From Methylobacterium sp. PvR107 (lineage in GTDB: Bacteria > Pseudomonadota > Alphaproteobacteria > Rhizobiales > Beijerinckiaceae), in assembly GCF_017833295.1 (NCBI RefSeq), contig NZ_JAFIBW010000001.1, forward strand, positions 2,990,001 through 3,054,000: a stretch of 64,000 nt of DNA, given 5' to 3'. Positions 24,839-32,767 of the stretch are shown piece after piece. Position 1 is the stretch's first letter. Each line of letters begins with the position of its first letter. The position numbers were made by a program, and so were the translations under genes. The notes under the pieces were generated by a model that was not told the origin of the DNA, made no database searches, and saw nothing but the letters and a program-made list of their open reading frames with translations.

Positions 24839-24853
24839 GCCGGGCTCCCGTTT

Positions 24854-26068
24854 CTACAGCTTGCCGACGAGCGGGCAGCCCCCCTCGGCCAGGGGGCGGA
24901 AGGCCTGCTCGGCCGGGATCGTGTCGAGGAGCCGGTAGAGGTCCCACGGGCCCTTCGATTCGGAGGGCGCCTTCACCTCGAACAGGTACATCGGGTGCAC
25001 CTTTCGCCCGTCCGCCCGGACCGTGCCCTCGCCGAACAGCGGGTCGTCCGTCGGGTTGGCCTTCATCCAGGCCATGGTCGCCTGCGGGTCGGTCGACTTC
25101 GTCGCCGCCACCGCCTTCAGGTAATGCAGCAGCCCGGCATAGACGCCGGCATGGTTCATCGTCGGCATGCTGTTGCCGTTGCGTGGGTAGAACCGCTCGG
25201 AGAAGGCCCGCGTCCCGGGATTGAGATCCCAGTAGAACGATTCCGTGAGCACCAGCCCCTGCGCGGTCTGCAGGCCGATCGCGTGGACGTCGACGGCGTA
25301 GATCAGCAGCGCGGCGAGCCTCTGGCCGCTCTCGGTCAGCCCGAACTCGTGCGCCTGCTTGACCGCGTTGACCGTGTCACCGCCGGCATTGGCCAGTCCC
25401 ACCACCTTCGCGCCCGAGGCCTGGGCCTGCAGCAGGAACGAGGAGAAGTCGGTGGCGGGGAACGGGACCCGGGCGGCGCCCAGCACCCGCCCGCCGCCCT
25501 TGTCGATCACCGCGGTGGCCTCGTTCTGCAGCGAGAGGCCGAACGCGTAATCGGCGGTCAGGAAGTACCACGCGTCGCCGCCGCGCTTGAGCATGGCGCC
25601 GGCCGTGCCGTGCGCCAGCGCGTAGGTGTCGTAGGTCCACTGGATCGTGTTCGGCGAGCATTGCCGGCCGGTCAGTTCCGTGGTGCCGGCGCCCGAGTCG
25701 ATGAAGATCCTGTTCTTCTCGCGGGTGACTTGGCTCACCGCCAGCGCGACCGAGGAGGTCGGCACGTCGAGGATCGCGTCGACGCCGTCGCGGTCGTACC
25801 ATTGCCGGGCGACGGCGGCCCCGACATCCGGCTTGTTCTGGTGGTCGGCCGAGACGATCTCGACCTGCACGTCCGGGTTGGTCCTGGCGAAATCCTCGAC
25901 CGCCATCTGCGCGGCGACGACGGAGCCCTTGCCGCCGGTATCCGCATAGACGCCGGACATGTCGTTGAGGACACCGACCTTGACGCGGATCGGCTCGGCG
26001 GAAGCCGGCTCGATCAGGGCGGCTAGACTGATCGCGGCGGAGAGAACGCAGCACCGGATCAGCGTCAT
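24854..26068 (-). CDS. Branched-chain amino acid-type ABC transporter substrate-binding protein
   Basis: This 404-residue periplasmic protein has a signal peptide of about 22 residues and a Peripla_BP_6 (LivK-like) domain. Family marks are VKVGVLNDMSGVYADTGGKG at the mature N-terminus, VEIVSADHQNKPDVGAAVAR, and WYFLTADYAFGLSLQNEA. ATG 26068 is preferred to ATG 26077 because GGAGGA sits 9 bases upstream of the former and touches the latter. No livFGHM genes are adjacent; it lies 127 bases downstream of the phosphonate-type permease gene, so it may borrow a distant transporter. Relatives of this subgroup bind aromatic or short organic acids, but the ligand is unknown. Confidence 0.85.
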   Translation of the reverse strand: MTLIRCCVLSAAISLAALIEPASAEPIRVKVGVLNDMSGVYADTGGKGSVVAAQMAVEDFARTNPDVQVEIVSADHQNKPDVGAAVARQWYDRDGVDAILDVPTSSVALAVSQVTREKNRIFIDSGAGTTELTGRQCSPNTIQWTYDTYALAHGTAGAMLKRGGDAWYFLTADYAFGLSLQNEATAVIDKGGGRVLGAARVPFPATDFSSFLLQAQASGAKVVGLANAGGDTVNAVKQAHEFGLTESGQRLAALLIYAVDVHAIGLQTAQGLVLTESFYWDLNPGTRAFSERFYPRNGNSMPTMNHAGVYAGLLHYLKAVAATKSTDPQATMAWMKANPTDDPLFGEGTVRADGRKVHPMYLFEVKAPSESKGPWDLYRLLDTIPAEQAFRPLAEGGCPLVGKL

Positions 26069-26195
26069 GGCAGACATTCCTCCGAGGCGAATTCTTGTTG
26101 CCGACAGGAGGGCATGCCTGGCATCCCAGCGTCAAGCACCGGTCCGCAGCGGGATCGGGCGCTCGGCGTCCACGCGAACCTGTCGCCGTGATGCT

Positions 26196-27008
26196 TCAGA
26201 GCATGCGGGCTCTCACGGTCGTGACCACGATCTCGGCCGCGATGACGGTGGCGAAGATGGCGGCGAGCACCACGGCCACCTGATCCCAGTAGAGCAGGTT
26301 GAGCGCCGTATCGAGCGCGACGCCGATGCCGCCGGCGCCGACCAGGCCGAGCACGGCCGATTCCCGGATGTTGATGTCCCAGCGGAACAGCGCGATCGAC
26401 CAGAAGGCCGGCTTCACCTGCGGCCAGTAGCCGAGCAGCAGGGTCGAGAGCCGCCCGGCCCCGGCGGCCTGCAGCGCCTCGATCGAGCCGCGGTTGGCCT
26501 CCTCCAGCGCCTCGGCGAACAGCTTGCCGGTGAACCCGACCGAGCGCAGCGCGATCGCCAGCGTGCCGGCGAGCGGCCCCGGGCCGAACACCGCCACGAA
26601 CAGCAGCGCCCAGACCAGGGAATTCACCGAGCGGGAGGTCACGAAGACGAACTTCGCCAGCAGGTTCAGGGGTAGGCTGGGCGTCACGTTCCGCGCCGCC
26701 AGCAGCCCGATCGGCACCGCGATGCCGATCGCGATCAGCGTGCCGAGCGTCGCGATGTGCAGCGTCTCCACCAGCGCCCGCAACGTCGGGCCGACATAGC
26801 CGACATCCATCGGCCACATCCGTCCGAACAGGTCGGCGAGCTGGTCTGGGGCGTCGTAGAGGAATTCCGGGATCACCTCGATCGTGCGCAGGCTCGCCGC
26901 GAAGGCCGCCACCGCGAACAGCGTGAAGGCGAGCCGTGCGAGGCGCTTCCCCAGGGAGAAGCGCTGCCAGCGGCGCGGGGCCAGGGCGGCTGAGGCGGTG
27001 GCGCTCAC
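26196..27008 (-). CDS. phnE: Phosphonate/phosphite-type ABC transporter permease PhnE (second copy)
   Basis: This 270-residue inner-membrane permease has a cytoplasmic Arg-rich start, about six membrane helices, and the EAA loop EALQAAGAGRLSTLLLGYWP near residue 185. IDVG-type segments such as VRALVETLHIATLGTL and RSVNSLVWALLFVAVFGPGP are typical of PhnE. The start is GTG 27008, which overlaps the TGA of the first phnE gene (27007-27005), giving translational coupling. It forms the membrane channel of the PhnCDE transporter, probably as a heterodimer with the other PhnE. Confidence 0.9.
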   Translation of the reverse strand: MSATASAALAPRRWQRFSLGKRLARLAFTLFAVAAFAASLRTIEVIPEFLYDAPDQLADLFGRMWPMDVGYVGPTLRALVETLHIATLGTLIAIGIAVPIGLLAARNVTPSLPLNLLAKFVFVTSRSVNSLVWALLFVAVFGPGPLAGTLAIALRSVGFTGKLFAEALEEANRGSIEALQAAGAGRLSTLLLGYWPQVKPAFWSIALFRWDINIRESAVLGLVGAGGIGVALDTALNLLYWDQVAVVLAAIFATVIAAEIVVTTVRARML

Positions 27009-27811
27009 TGGAACACCTTGCGCGCCCAGCCCGACACGATCTCGGCCACCATGATCAGCGTGACGATCACGATCAGGATCGCCAGCACGACGTCGTAGTC
27101 GAAGCGCTGATAGGCGGTGAACAGGGTCGCGCCGATGCCGCCGCCGCCGACGATCCCCACCATGGTCGAGTTCCGGAGGTTGGAATCGAGCTGGTAGGTG
27201 GCGAAGCCGATGAAGCGCGGCAGGACCTGCGGCTGCACGCCCATGATCAGCGTGGACAGGAAGCCCGCGCCGGTCGCCCGCACCGCCTCGACCTGCTTCA
27301 GGGAGATCTCCTCGATCGCCTCGGCGAACAGCTTCGCGATGAAGCCGACGGAGGCGACGATCAGCGCCATAACGCCCGCCAGCGCCCCGAAGCCGATCGC
27401 CTTCACGAACAGGATCGCCACGATGATCGGGTGGAACGAGCGGCACAGGGCGATCAGCGCCCGCATCGGCCACGTTACCCAGGGCGGCATCAGGTTGCGG
27501 GCCGCGAGGAAGCCGATCGGCAGGGCGACCGCGATGCCGATCACCGTGGCGATCACGGCGATCTGCAGGCTCTCGACGATGCCGGACTGGATCAGCTCCC
27601 AGCGCGAAAAATTCGGCGGGAACATCCGGGCCAGGAACTGCCGGCCATGGCCGAGCCCGCTGGCGAGGCGCTCGGGCACGAAGCCGAGCTGGCTGGCGGC
27701 GTAGAGCGCGTAGACGGCGAGGAGCACCCAGCCGATCCGGGCGGTCCAGTTCGGACGAAACGCGGCGCCGCGGGATGCGGCCGCGGGGGTGGGACCGGCG
27801 GTGGCGCTCAT
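27005..27811 (-). CDS. phnE: Phosphonate/phosphite-type ABC transporter permease PhnE (first copy)
   Basis: This 268-residue permease has an N-terminal helix near residues 27-47 and the segment [20 protein letters not shown]. The EAA loop [20 protein letters not shown] lies near residue 175. [20 protein letters not shown] is the counterpart of the NSLVWALL region of the second copy. Its ATG overlaps the phnC stop and its stop overlaps the next phnE start, so the four transporter genes form one tightly packed operon. Confidence 0.9.
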   Translation of the reverse strand: MSATAGPTPAAASRGAAFRPNWTARIGWVLLAVYALYAASQLGFVPERLASGLGHGRQFLARMFPPNFSRWELIQSGIVESLQIAVIATVIGIAVALPIGFLAARNLMPPWVTWPMRALIALCRSFHPIIVAILFVKAIGFGALAGVMALIVASVGFIAKLFAEAIEEISLKQVEAVRATGAGFLSTLIMGVQPQVLPRFIGFATYQLDSNLRNSTMVGIVGGGGIGATLFTAYQRFDYDVVLAILIVIVTLIMVAEIVSGWARKVFQ

Positions 27812-28629
27812 TCGAGCCAGTTCTCGCCGCCGTAGATGCCGCGCAGGTCGCGCTCGCTGAGGCGGTCGGGCGGCCCGTCATAGACCACGTGGCCGCCCGA
27901 CATGCCGACGATGCGCGCGGCGAAGCGCTGGGCGAGCGCCACGTTGTGGATGTTGACGACCACCGGCACGCCGCGCTCGGCCGCGAGCCGCGACAGGATC
28001 TCCATGATCTCGACGGAGCTCTTCGGGTCGAGGGACGAGGTCGGCTCGTCGGCGAGCACGATCTCGGGCTCCTGCATGATCGCCCGGGCGATGCCGACGC
28101 GCTGGCGCTGGCCGCCCGAGAGGGCGTCGGCCCGGCGCGTGGCGAAACCCGACAGACCGACCGCGTCGAGGAGGTCGAAGGCCCGGGCGATGTCGGCCTC
28201 GGGGAAACGCCGCAGCCACGCCCGCCAGACCGGCACGTAGCCGAGGCGCCCGCAGAGCAGGTTCTCCATCACGGTGAGGCGTTCGACGAGGTTGTATTCC
28301 TGGAACACCATCCCGATCCGGCGACGCGCCCGGCGCAGGGACCGGCCGGAGAGCTGGGCGAGATCCTCGCCCCGGAACAGGATCTCCCCCGAGGTCGGCT
28401 GCACCAGCCGGTTGATGCAGCGGATCAGGGTGCTCTTGCCGGTCCCGGACGGTCCGATGATCGCGGTGAGGCCGGTGCCGGGCACCACGAGGTCGATGCC
28501 CTTCAGGACCGGCTGGCCGGCCCGGTATTCCTTGGTGAGCCCGCGGATGACCAGGGCGCGCGGGTCATCCACCCGGACGCCCGCATCCGGCCCGGCGGCG
28601 GACACGCGCAGCGCGGTTCCCGCGGTCAC
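27808..28629 (-). CDS. phnC: Phosphonate/phosphite-type ABC transporter ATP-binding protein PhnC
   Basis: This 273-residue ATPase energises the PhnCDE importer at the inner face of the membrane. Walker A is GPSGTGKST near residue 59, the Q-loop is [14 protein letters not shown], the ABC signature is [14 protein letters not shown], and Walker B is [14 protein letters not shown]. The Q-loop wording ([16 protein letters not shown]) is characteristic of PhnC rather than other importers. ATG 28629 overlaps the phnD stop at 28626. About 30 residues precede the ATPase domain, which is slightly longer than usual. Confidence 0.92.
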   Translation of the reverse strand: MTAGTALRVSAAGPDAGVRVDDPRALVIRGLTKEYRAGQPVLKGIDLVVPGTGLTAIIGPSGTGKSTLIRCINRLVQPTSGEILFRGEDLAQLSGRSLRRARRRIGMVFQEYNLVERLTVMENLLCGRLGYVPVWRAWLRRFPEADIARAFDLLDAVGLSGFATRRADALSGGQRQRVGIARAIMQEPEIVLADEPTSSLDPKSSVEIMEILSRLAAERGVPVVVNIHNVALAQRFAARIVGMSGGHVVYDGPPDRLSERDLRGIYGGENWLE

Positions 28630-29648
28630 GGCTTGCCCGCGCCGTCGGCCTTCTTGCGGGCCGCCTCGGCCTCGCGGGCGGCCTCCCGCTCGTAGGCGGC
28701 CTTATTGTAGGGGGTGCCGGATTCCTCCGCGACCTTGCGGACGATCGCCCAGTCCTTGAGGTAGGTGATCGGCGCGAAGCGGTCGTCGCCCTCGAAATCC
28801 TTCACCATGTCGGGCGGGAAGCGGAAATCGTAGAAGCACTGCTTCAGCTTCTCGGCCAGCTCCGGCTTGAGATCGTGGGCGTAGGCGAAGCCCGAGGTCG
28901 GGAACTTCTCGCTCGTGTAGATCACCCGATAATCGTCGCCCTTGATCGTGCCGCGGGCGACCATCCGGTAGAACACGTCGGAGGCCACCGGGGCGGCGTC
29001 GTAATCGCCGGTTCCGACGCCCAGCGCCGACTTGTCGTGACCGCCGGAATAGATGAGCTTGTAATCCTCGCCCGGCTTCAGGCCCTGCTCGGGGAACAGC
29101 GCCTTCGGGGCGAGGTTTCCGGAATTCGACGAGGGGGCGGTGTGGGCGACGCGCTTGCCCTTGAGGTCGGTGAGCGTCTTGTACGGGCTGTTCGCCTTCA
29201 CCACGACGATGAGGTTGTAGCCCTCGGCCCCCTTCTCGGTGCCCTTGGCGGCGAACGGGATGGCGCCGGCCATGTTGACGGCGAAGCCGAGGGGCCCGGT
29301 CGAGAAGCCCGCGACCGTGAGCCGGCCGGAGCGCATCGCCTCGATCTCGGCCGAGTTCGACTGGACGGGGTAGTAGACGACCCGCTTGCCCGTGCACTGG
29401 CTCAGATAGGCGGTGAACGGCTTGAACGAGTTCTCGTAGACCGCGGGATCCTCGACCGGCGTGTAGGCGAACACGATGACGCTGGGATCGCGGGTCTTCG
29501 CCGGCACATCGGCGACGAGATCCTTGTTGGCGTCGCAATACGCGTCGTCGAGCTGGCCGCGATGGGGGCAGTCGTCAGCCTTGGCGGGCGACACCGAACC
29601 CAGTCCCCAGAGCAGCGCCAGGGCTGCACCGCATCGGGCGATTCTCAC
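28626..29648 (-). CDS. phnD: Phosphate/phosphite/phosphonate ABC transporter substrate-binding protein PhnD
   Basis: This 340-residue periplasmic binding protein has a signal peptide of about 24 residues and a PhnD-type domain. Marks are [20 protein letters not shown], the [18 protein letters not shown] phosphonate-contact loop, and [20 protein letters not shown]. The cysteine pairs near the mature N-terminus (CPHRG, YCDANKD) are unusual for the family. The C-terminus is lysine/arginine- and alanine-rich. As the first gene of the phnD-C-E-E operon it captures the ligand; no C-P lyase genes or ptxD are in the window, so whether the ligand is phosphonate, phosphite or phosphate is open. Confidence 0.88.
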   Translation of the reverse strand: MRIARCGAALALLWGLGSVSPAKADDCPHRGQLDDAYCDANKDLVADVPAKTRDPSVIVFAYTPVEDPAVYENSFKPFTAYLSQCTGKRVVYYPVQSNSAEIEAMRSGRLTVAGFSTGPLGFAVNMAGAIPFAAKGTEKGAEGYNLIVVVKANSPYKTLTDLKGKRVAHTAPSSNSGNLAPKALFPEQGLKPGEDYKLIYSGGHDKSALGVGTGDYDAAPVASDVFYRMVARGTIKGDDYRVIYTSEKFPTSGFAYAHDLKPELAEKLKQCFYDFRFPPDMVKDFEGDDRFAPITYLKDWAIVRKVAEESGTPYNKAAYEREAAREAEAARKKADGAGKP

Positions 29649-29976
29649 GCGGTTTCCTCCATGCGGAGCAAGGCCTTAGGCCGCCCCACCGTGTTGCCGC
29701 TCGATCCGGGCCGAGCTTGAGCCGGCAACTTGTAGGCGTCGGGTTCCGAATCGCGCAAGGCCGTCGGCACAGCGGTTCTTGAAGGATGGGGCGTGGTGAC
29801 AGGTCCCGTCGGTCTGCGGCCTGCCCGCTTTGCGGCGTCGAACCTCGTTCCCCGGGCGGCGCGCTGGAAGCGAGATCGTGTGCCCTGATCAGGGACCCCA
29901 CGCGAACCGACAGCCACGCCGTCATCCCGGGGCGCCGCAGGCGGACGGACCGCACGGTAATCCCGGCCCGATAGGC
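29649..29976. other. Intergenic region upstream of phnD
   Basis: No coding frame or RNA structure was supported. It should hold the phnD promoter. No Pho-box-like direct repeats could be recognised by eye. Confidence 0.4.
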
Positions 29977-31221
29977 CTACACCGCGGCCAGCAGCCCCTC
30001 CCCCAAGAAGCTCTCGGGCTCCGCGACCCCCGGCAGGGCGAAGAAGTAGCCGCCGCCGACCGGGCGGATGTACTCCTCGAGGCCCTCGCCGGAGAGGCGG
30101 TTCTGGACGGTGATGAAGCCGGCCGCGAGGTCGGCCTGATAGCAAACGAACAGCAGGCCCATATCGAGCTGCCCGGCCGCGGTCAGCCCGCGGGAGTAAT
30201 TGTAGCTGCGGCGCAGGATCAGGCTGCCCTCGGTGCCGGGCAGGCGCGGGTTGGCGAGGCGGATATGGGCGGCGAGCGAGATGGTCTCGCCGTCCGGATC
30301 GGCCGCGTAATCGGGCGCGTCGCGCTCGTGGCCCTGCCGGAGCGGCGCGCCGCTGCCCTTGTGCCGGCCGATGATCGCCTCCTGCTCGCCGAGCGGCGTG
30401 CGGTCCCAGCGCTCCACGAGGGTGCGGATGATCCGCACCACCTGGTAGCTGCCCCCCGCCGTCCAGGCCGGCTCGTCCTGCCCCGGCCCCACCCAGACGT
30501 AGCGGTCCATCAGCCGGGAATCCCGCACATCGAGGTTGGCGGTGCCGTCCTTGAAGCCCAGCATGTTGCGCACGGTGTCGGCCCCCATGGTCTTCACCAC
30601 GTGGGGCGGCAGGAAACCCTCGATCTTCCAGCGCGGCGCGAGGAGGCCGGGCGTCGCCTTGAGGACGTCGCGCAGGGCGTGGATGTTGGTCTCGGCCGTG
30701 TTCGAGCAGAGCTGGATCAGCAGGTCGCCGTGGCACTGGGCCGGGTCGAGGGCGTCGTTGGAGAAGCGCTCCATGGGCCCGAGATGGCGCGGGCGGGCGC
30801 GCGCCAGGCCGAACCGGTAGTCGAACAGGCTCGCACCGACCGAGACGGTGGCGGTGAGGTTGTCCGGCAGGACCGTCGGCCCGAGGATGCCGGAATTGCG
30901 CGGCGGCAGCTGCGGGTGGAGATCGGGCACGGCGCCGCCCCGGGTCAGAAAGGCCAGGCGCTCGGTCAGCGTCCGGAACAGGTGAGGCAGCTCGCCGCGC
31001 CGCTCGGCCAGCACGTCGAAGGCGACGTAGAGGGCGGCGGCCGGCTGCGGGGTCACGATCCCGGCCTGATGGGGCCCGTAGAAGGGCTGGGCGACGAGCG
31101 TGCCCTCGGTCGCCGGAGTGGGCGTCGCATCCTCGGCCCGGGCTGGCCCGAGGAGCGCGGCCGCGCCGAGCCCCCCGAGGAACCGGCGGCGGGTGGAGAC
31201 CGGGGACGAAAAACGCATCAT
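29977..31221 (-). CDS. efeB: Deferrochelatase/peroxidase EfeB (DyP-type)
   Basis: This 414-residue haem protein is exported by the Tat pathway: STRRRFLGGLGAAALLGPARA is a complete twin-arginine signal. The DyP-peroxidase core shows the GxxDG motif in MLGFKDGTANLDV, VWVGPGQDEPAW, and the haem-ligand region EGSLILRRSYNYSRG. EfeB works in the periplasm, where it takes iron from haem or oxidises ferrous iron for uptake. Start ATG 31221 (or the adjacent 31218) begins at the Tat signal. It lies 74 bases downstream of the EfeM/EfeO-like gene on the same strand, as in efeUOB operons. Confidence 0.92.
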   Translation of the reverse strand: MMRFSSPVSTRRRFLGGLGAAALLGPARAEDATPTPATEGTLVAQPFYGPHQAGIVTPQPAAALYVAFDVLAERRGELPHLFRTLTERLAFLTRGGAVPDLHPQLPPRNSGILGPTVLPDNLTATVSVGASLFDYRFGLARARPRHLGPMERFSNDALDPAQCHGDLLIQLCSNTAETNIHALRDVLKATPGLLAPRWKIEGFLPPHVVKTMGADTVRNMLGFKDGTANLDVRDSRLMDRYVWVGPGQDEPAWTAGGSYQVVRIIRTLVERWDRTPLGEQEAIIGRHKGSGAPLRQGHERDAPDYAADPDGETISLAAHIRLANPRLPGTEGSLILRRSYNYSRGLTAAGQLDMGLLFVCYQADLAAGFITVQNRLSGEGLEEYIRPVGGGYFFALPGVAEPESFLGEGLLAAV

Positions 31222-31295
31222 CGCTCGACGAAGTCTGTTCGTTCTGCCGCTTGTCGCCGCGAACAAAGACGACAGGACGGATCTTGGCAATCGTT

Positions 31296-32183
31296 TCAGT
31301 CCAACCCCAGACGGCCACGCAACGTCGACAGGTCTTCGGCGAGCAGCGTGATCGGGCCCTTGAGGGCATTGCGGTCCCGGGCCGTGAGGTTGTCGTAGCT
31401 CTGGAAGCCGCCGTCCGCGCCGCGGTAGCGGGCGAGCAGGTCCTCGACCCGCTTGTAGCTGCGCTCGACCCGGGCCACGAAGTCCCGGTCCGCCAGGAGC
31501 GGGCGCAGGAGCGTGAACACCACCTTCGAGCCCTCGATATTGGCCTGGAAGTCCCACAGGTCGGTGCGGCTGTAGCGCTCCTCCTCGCCGCTGATCTTGG
31601 TGGCGGCGATCCCCTCGATCAGGGCCGAAGCGGCCCCGACCGCCTTGGCGGGCGGAATGGCCAGCGCCGCGACGCGGTCGCGCAGGGTCACGGTCTCGGC
31701 GGCGAGCCGCTCCGCGACCTCGCCGAGGCCCTCCGTGGTGCCGTGGGTGAAGAGGGCCATCTCCAGGCGGTGGAAGCCCACGAAGGCGGGATCGCGCTCG
31801 CGCAGCTCGAACTCGTCGCTGCGCACGTCGATGCGCTTGATCAGCTCGGGGAACAGGGCCGCCACCGGCTCGATGCGCTCGTAGGGCGCGCGCGCCGGAG
31901 CGTAGAGCCGGCGCGCCTCCGCGAGCTGCCCGGCCTGGATTGCCGCGACGAAGCGCGCGGTCTCGCGCATGAAGGCGTCGGCCTGGGCGACCGCGTAGGT
32001 CCTGTAGGCCGCCAGGGCGGCAGCCAGTTCGGGCGCGATCGGCCGGGCCTGACGCGCGGGACGCGGGCTGTCCGGCTGCTCGAGGGACGAGGCCGGCCGC
32101 GGCTCGCCGAGGCCGATCAGCATCGCCACGGCGACCGCCGCGACGCGGCGTCGGTCCCTGTCGAGGCGTGCAATCTCGGGCAT
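31296..32183 (-). CDS. EfeM/EfeO-type periplasmic iron-uptake protein (M75 domain)
   Basis: This 295-residue protein has an N-terminal hydrophobic signal (VAAVAVAMLIGLG) and a single imelysin-like M75 domain. The HxxE iron-site motif is in AFVGFHRLEMALFTHG. YRTYAVAQADAFMRET and FQANIEGSKVVFTLLRPLL are typical of EfeO. The N-terminal cupredoxin domain found in full EfeO is missing, so it corresponds to the short EfeM form. It is proposed to bind iron for delivery to an EfeU permease, but no EfeU is encoded nearby. ATG 32183 has a weak ribosome site; 32234 is an alternative. Confidence 0.85.
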   Translation of the reverse strand: MPEIARLDRDRRRVAAVAVAMLIGLGEPRPASSLEQPDSPRPARQARPIAPELAAALAAYRTYAVAQADAFMRETARFVAAIQAGQLAEARRLYAPARAPYERIEPVAALFPELIKRIDVRSDEFELRERDPAFVGFHRLEMALFTHGTTEGLGEVAERLAAETVTLRDRVAALAIPPAKAVGAASALIEGIAATKISGEEERYSRTDLWDFQANIEGSKVVFTLLRPLLADRDFVARVERSYKRVEDLLARYRGADGGFQSYDNLTARDRNALKGPITLLAEDLSTLRGRLGLD

Positions 32184-32291
32184 GCGGGGCCGGAGGCGGA
32201 TCTGGACGCGGAGCGCGGCGCGAACCGACCGCATGGTCCGGCTAACGGAGGCCGCGCACCGGGGCAACCGCCGCGGGTCATCGCAGCCGGC

Positions 32292-32366
32292 TCAGACCAG
32301 AAGCGGGATCAGGACGGCGACCACGATATTCGTCCCGACGAGCAGGACCAGAGGCAGGGCACCCAT
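32292..32366 (-). CDS. Possible 24-residue hydrophobic peptide
   Basis: ATG 32366 opens a 24-codon frame, MGALPLVLLVGTNIVVAVLI plus PLLV, which would be one membrane helix. It starts 6 bases after the stop codon of the 61-residue ORF and precedes the EfeM-like gene. No good Shine-Dalgarno is present, so translation would rely on coupling. It is too short for family recognition and may be chance. Confidence 0.3.
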   Translation of the reverse strand: MGALPLVLLVGTNIVVAVLIPLLV

Positions 32367-32372
32367 GGCCGG

Positions 32373-32558
32373 TCAGCCGATGCACGCCAGCGCGCGGGCG
32401 CCGGGCGCGGCGGCCTTCGCCGGGCAGGCGCGGGAGACCATCCCGGAGGTCCCGGCATCGGCCGGTTGGGCGGTGACGGCTTGCGAGAGCATCGGCAGGT
32501 AGGTTGTGCCGACCAGGATGCCGGCCGAGAGCAGCAGGCGGGCGATGACGTCGAGCAT
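32373..32558 (-). CDS. Small secreted or membrane-anchored hypothetical protein
   Basis: This 61-residue protein has an N-terminal hydrophobic segment (MLDVIARLLLSAGILVGTTY) that may be a signal or anchor. A polar remainder with two cysteines (SRACPAKA and ALACIG) follows. GAGGGGAAA stands just upstream of ATG 32558, a good ribosome site. It lies about 190 bases upstream of the EfeM-like gene on the same strand and might belong to that iron operon. No family was recognised. Confidence 0.5.
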   Translation of the reverse strand: MLDVIARLLLSAGILVGTTYLPMLSQAVTAQPADAGTSGMVSRACPAKAAAPGARALACIG

Positions 32559-32767
32559 GGTGTTTCCCCTCGTTCGGCCTTCGAGGACCGTTGTGCGGGG
32601 CGGTGTCTACGGGTTTCGTGATGCGGGAATATTGCGTCCCGTGTTGCTTCATTGCTCTCGGGAAGTCATCGCGCGGATGTCACAATAACCGATTGTGGCG
32701 TCGCGGAGCCGGCGACGGAACGGGAGGCCGCAACGGTGGCGGGGCGCGGGACACGGTGTGGGGCGCG

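Noticed and set aside
26196..27881. A single 561-residue permease
   Set aside because: The first half of this frame is out of phase with the first phnE gene and meaningless; the real second phnE starts at GTG 27008.
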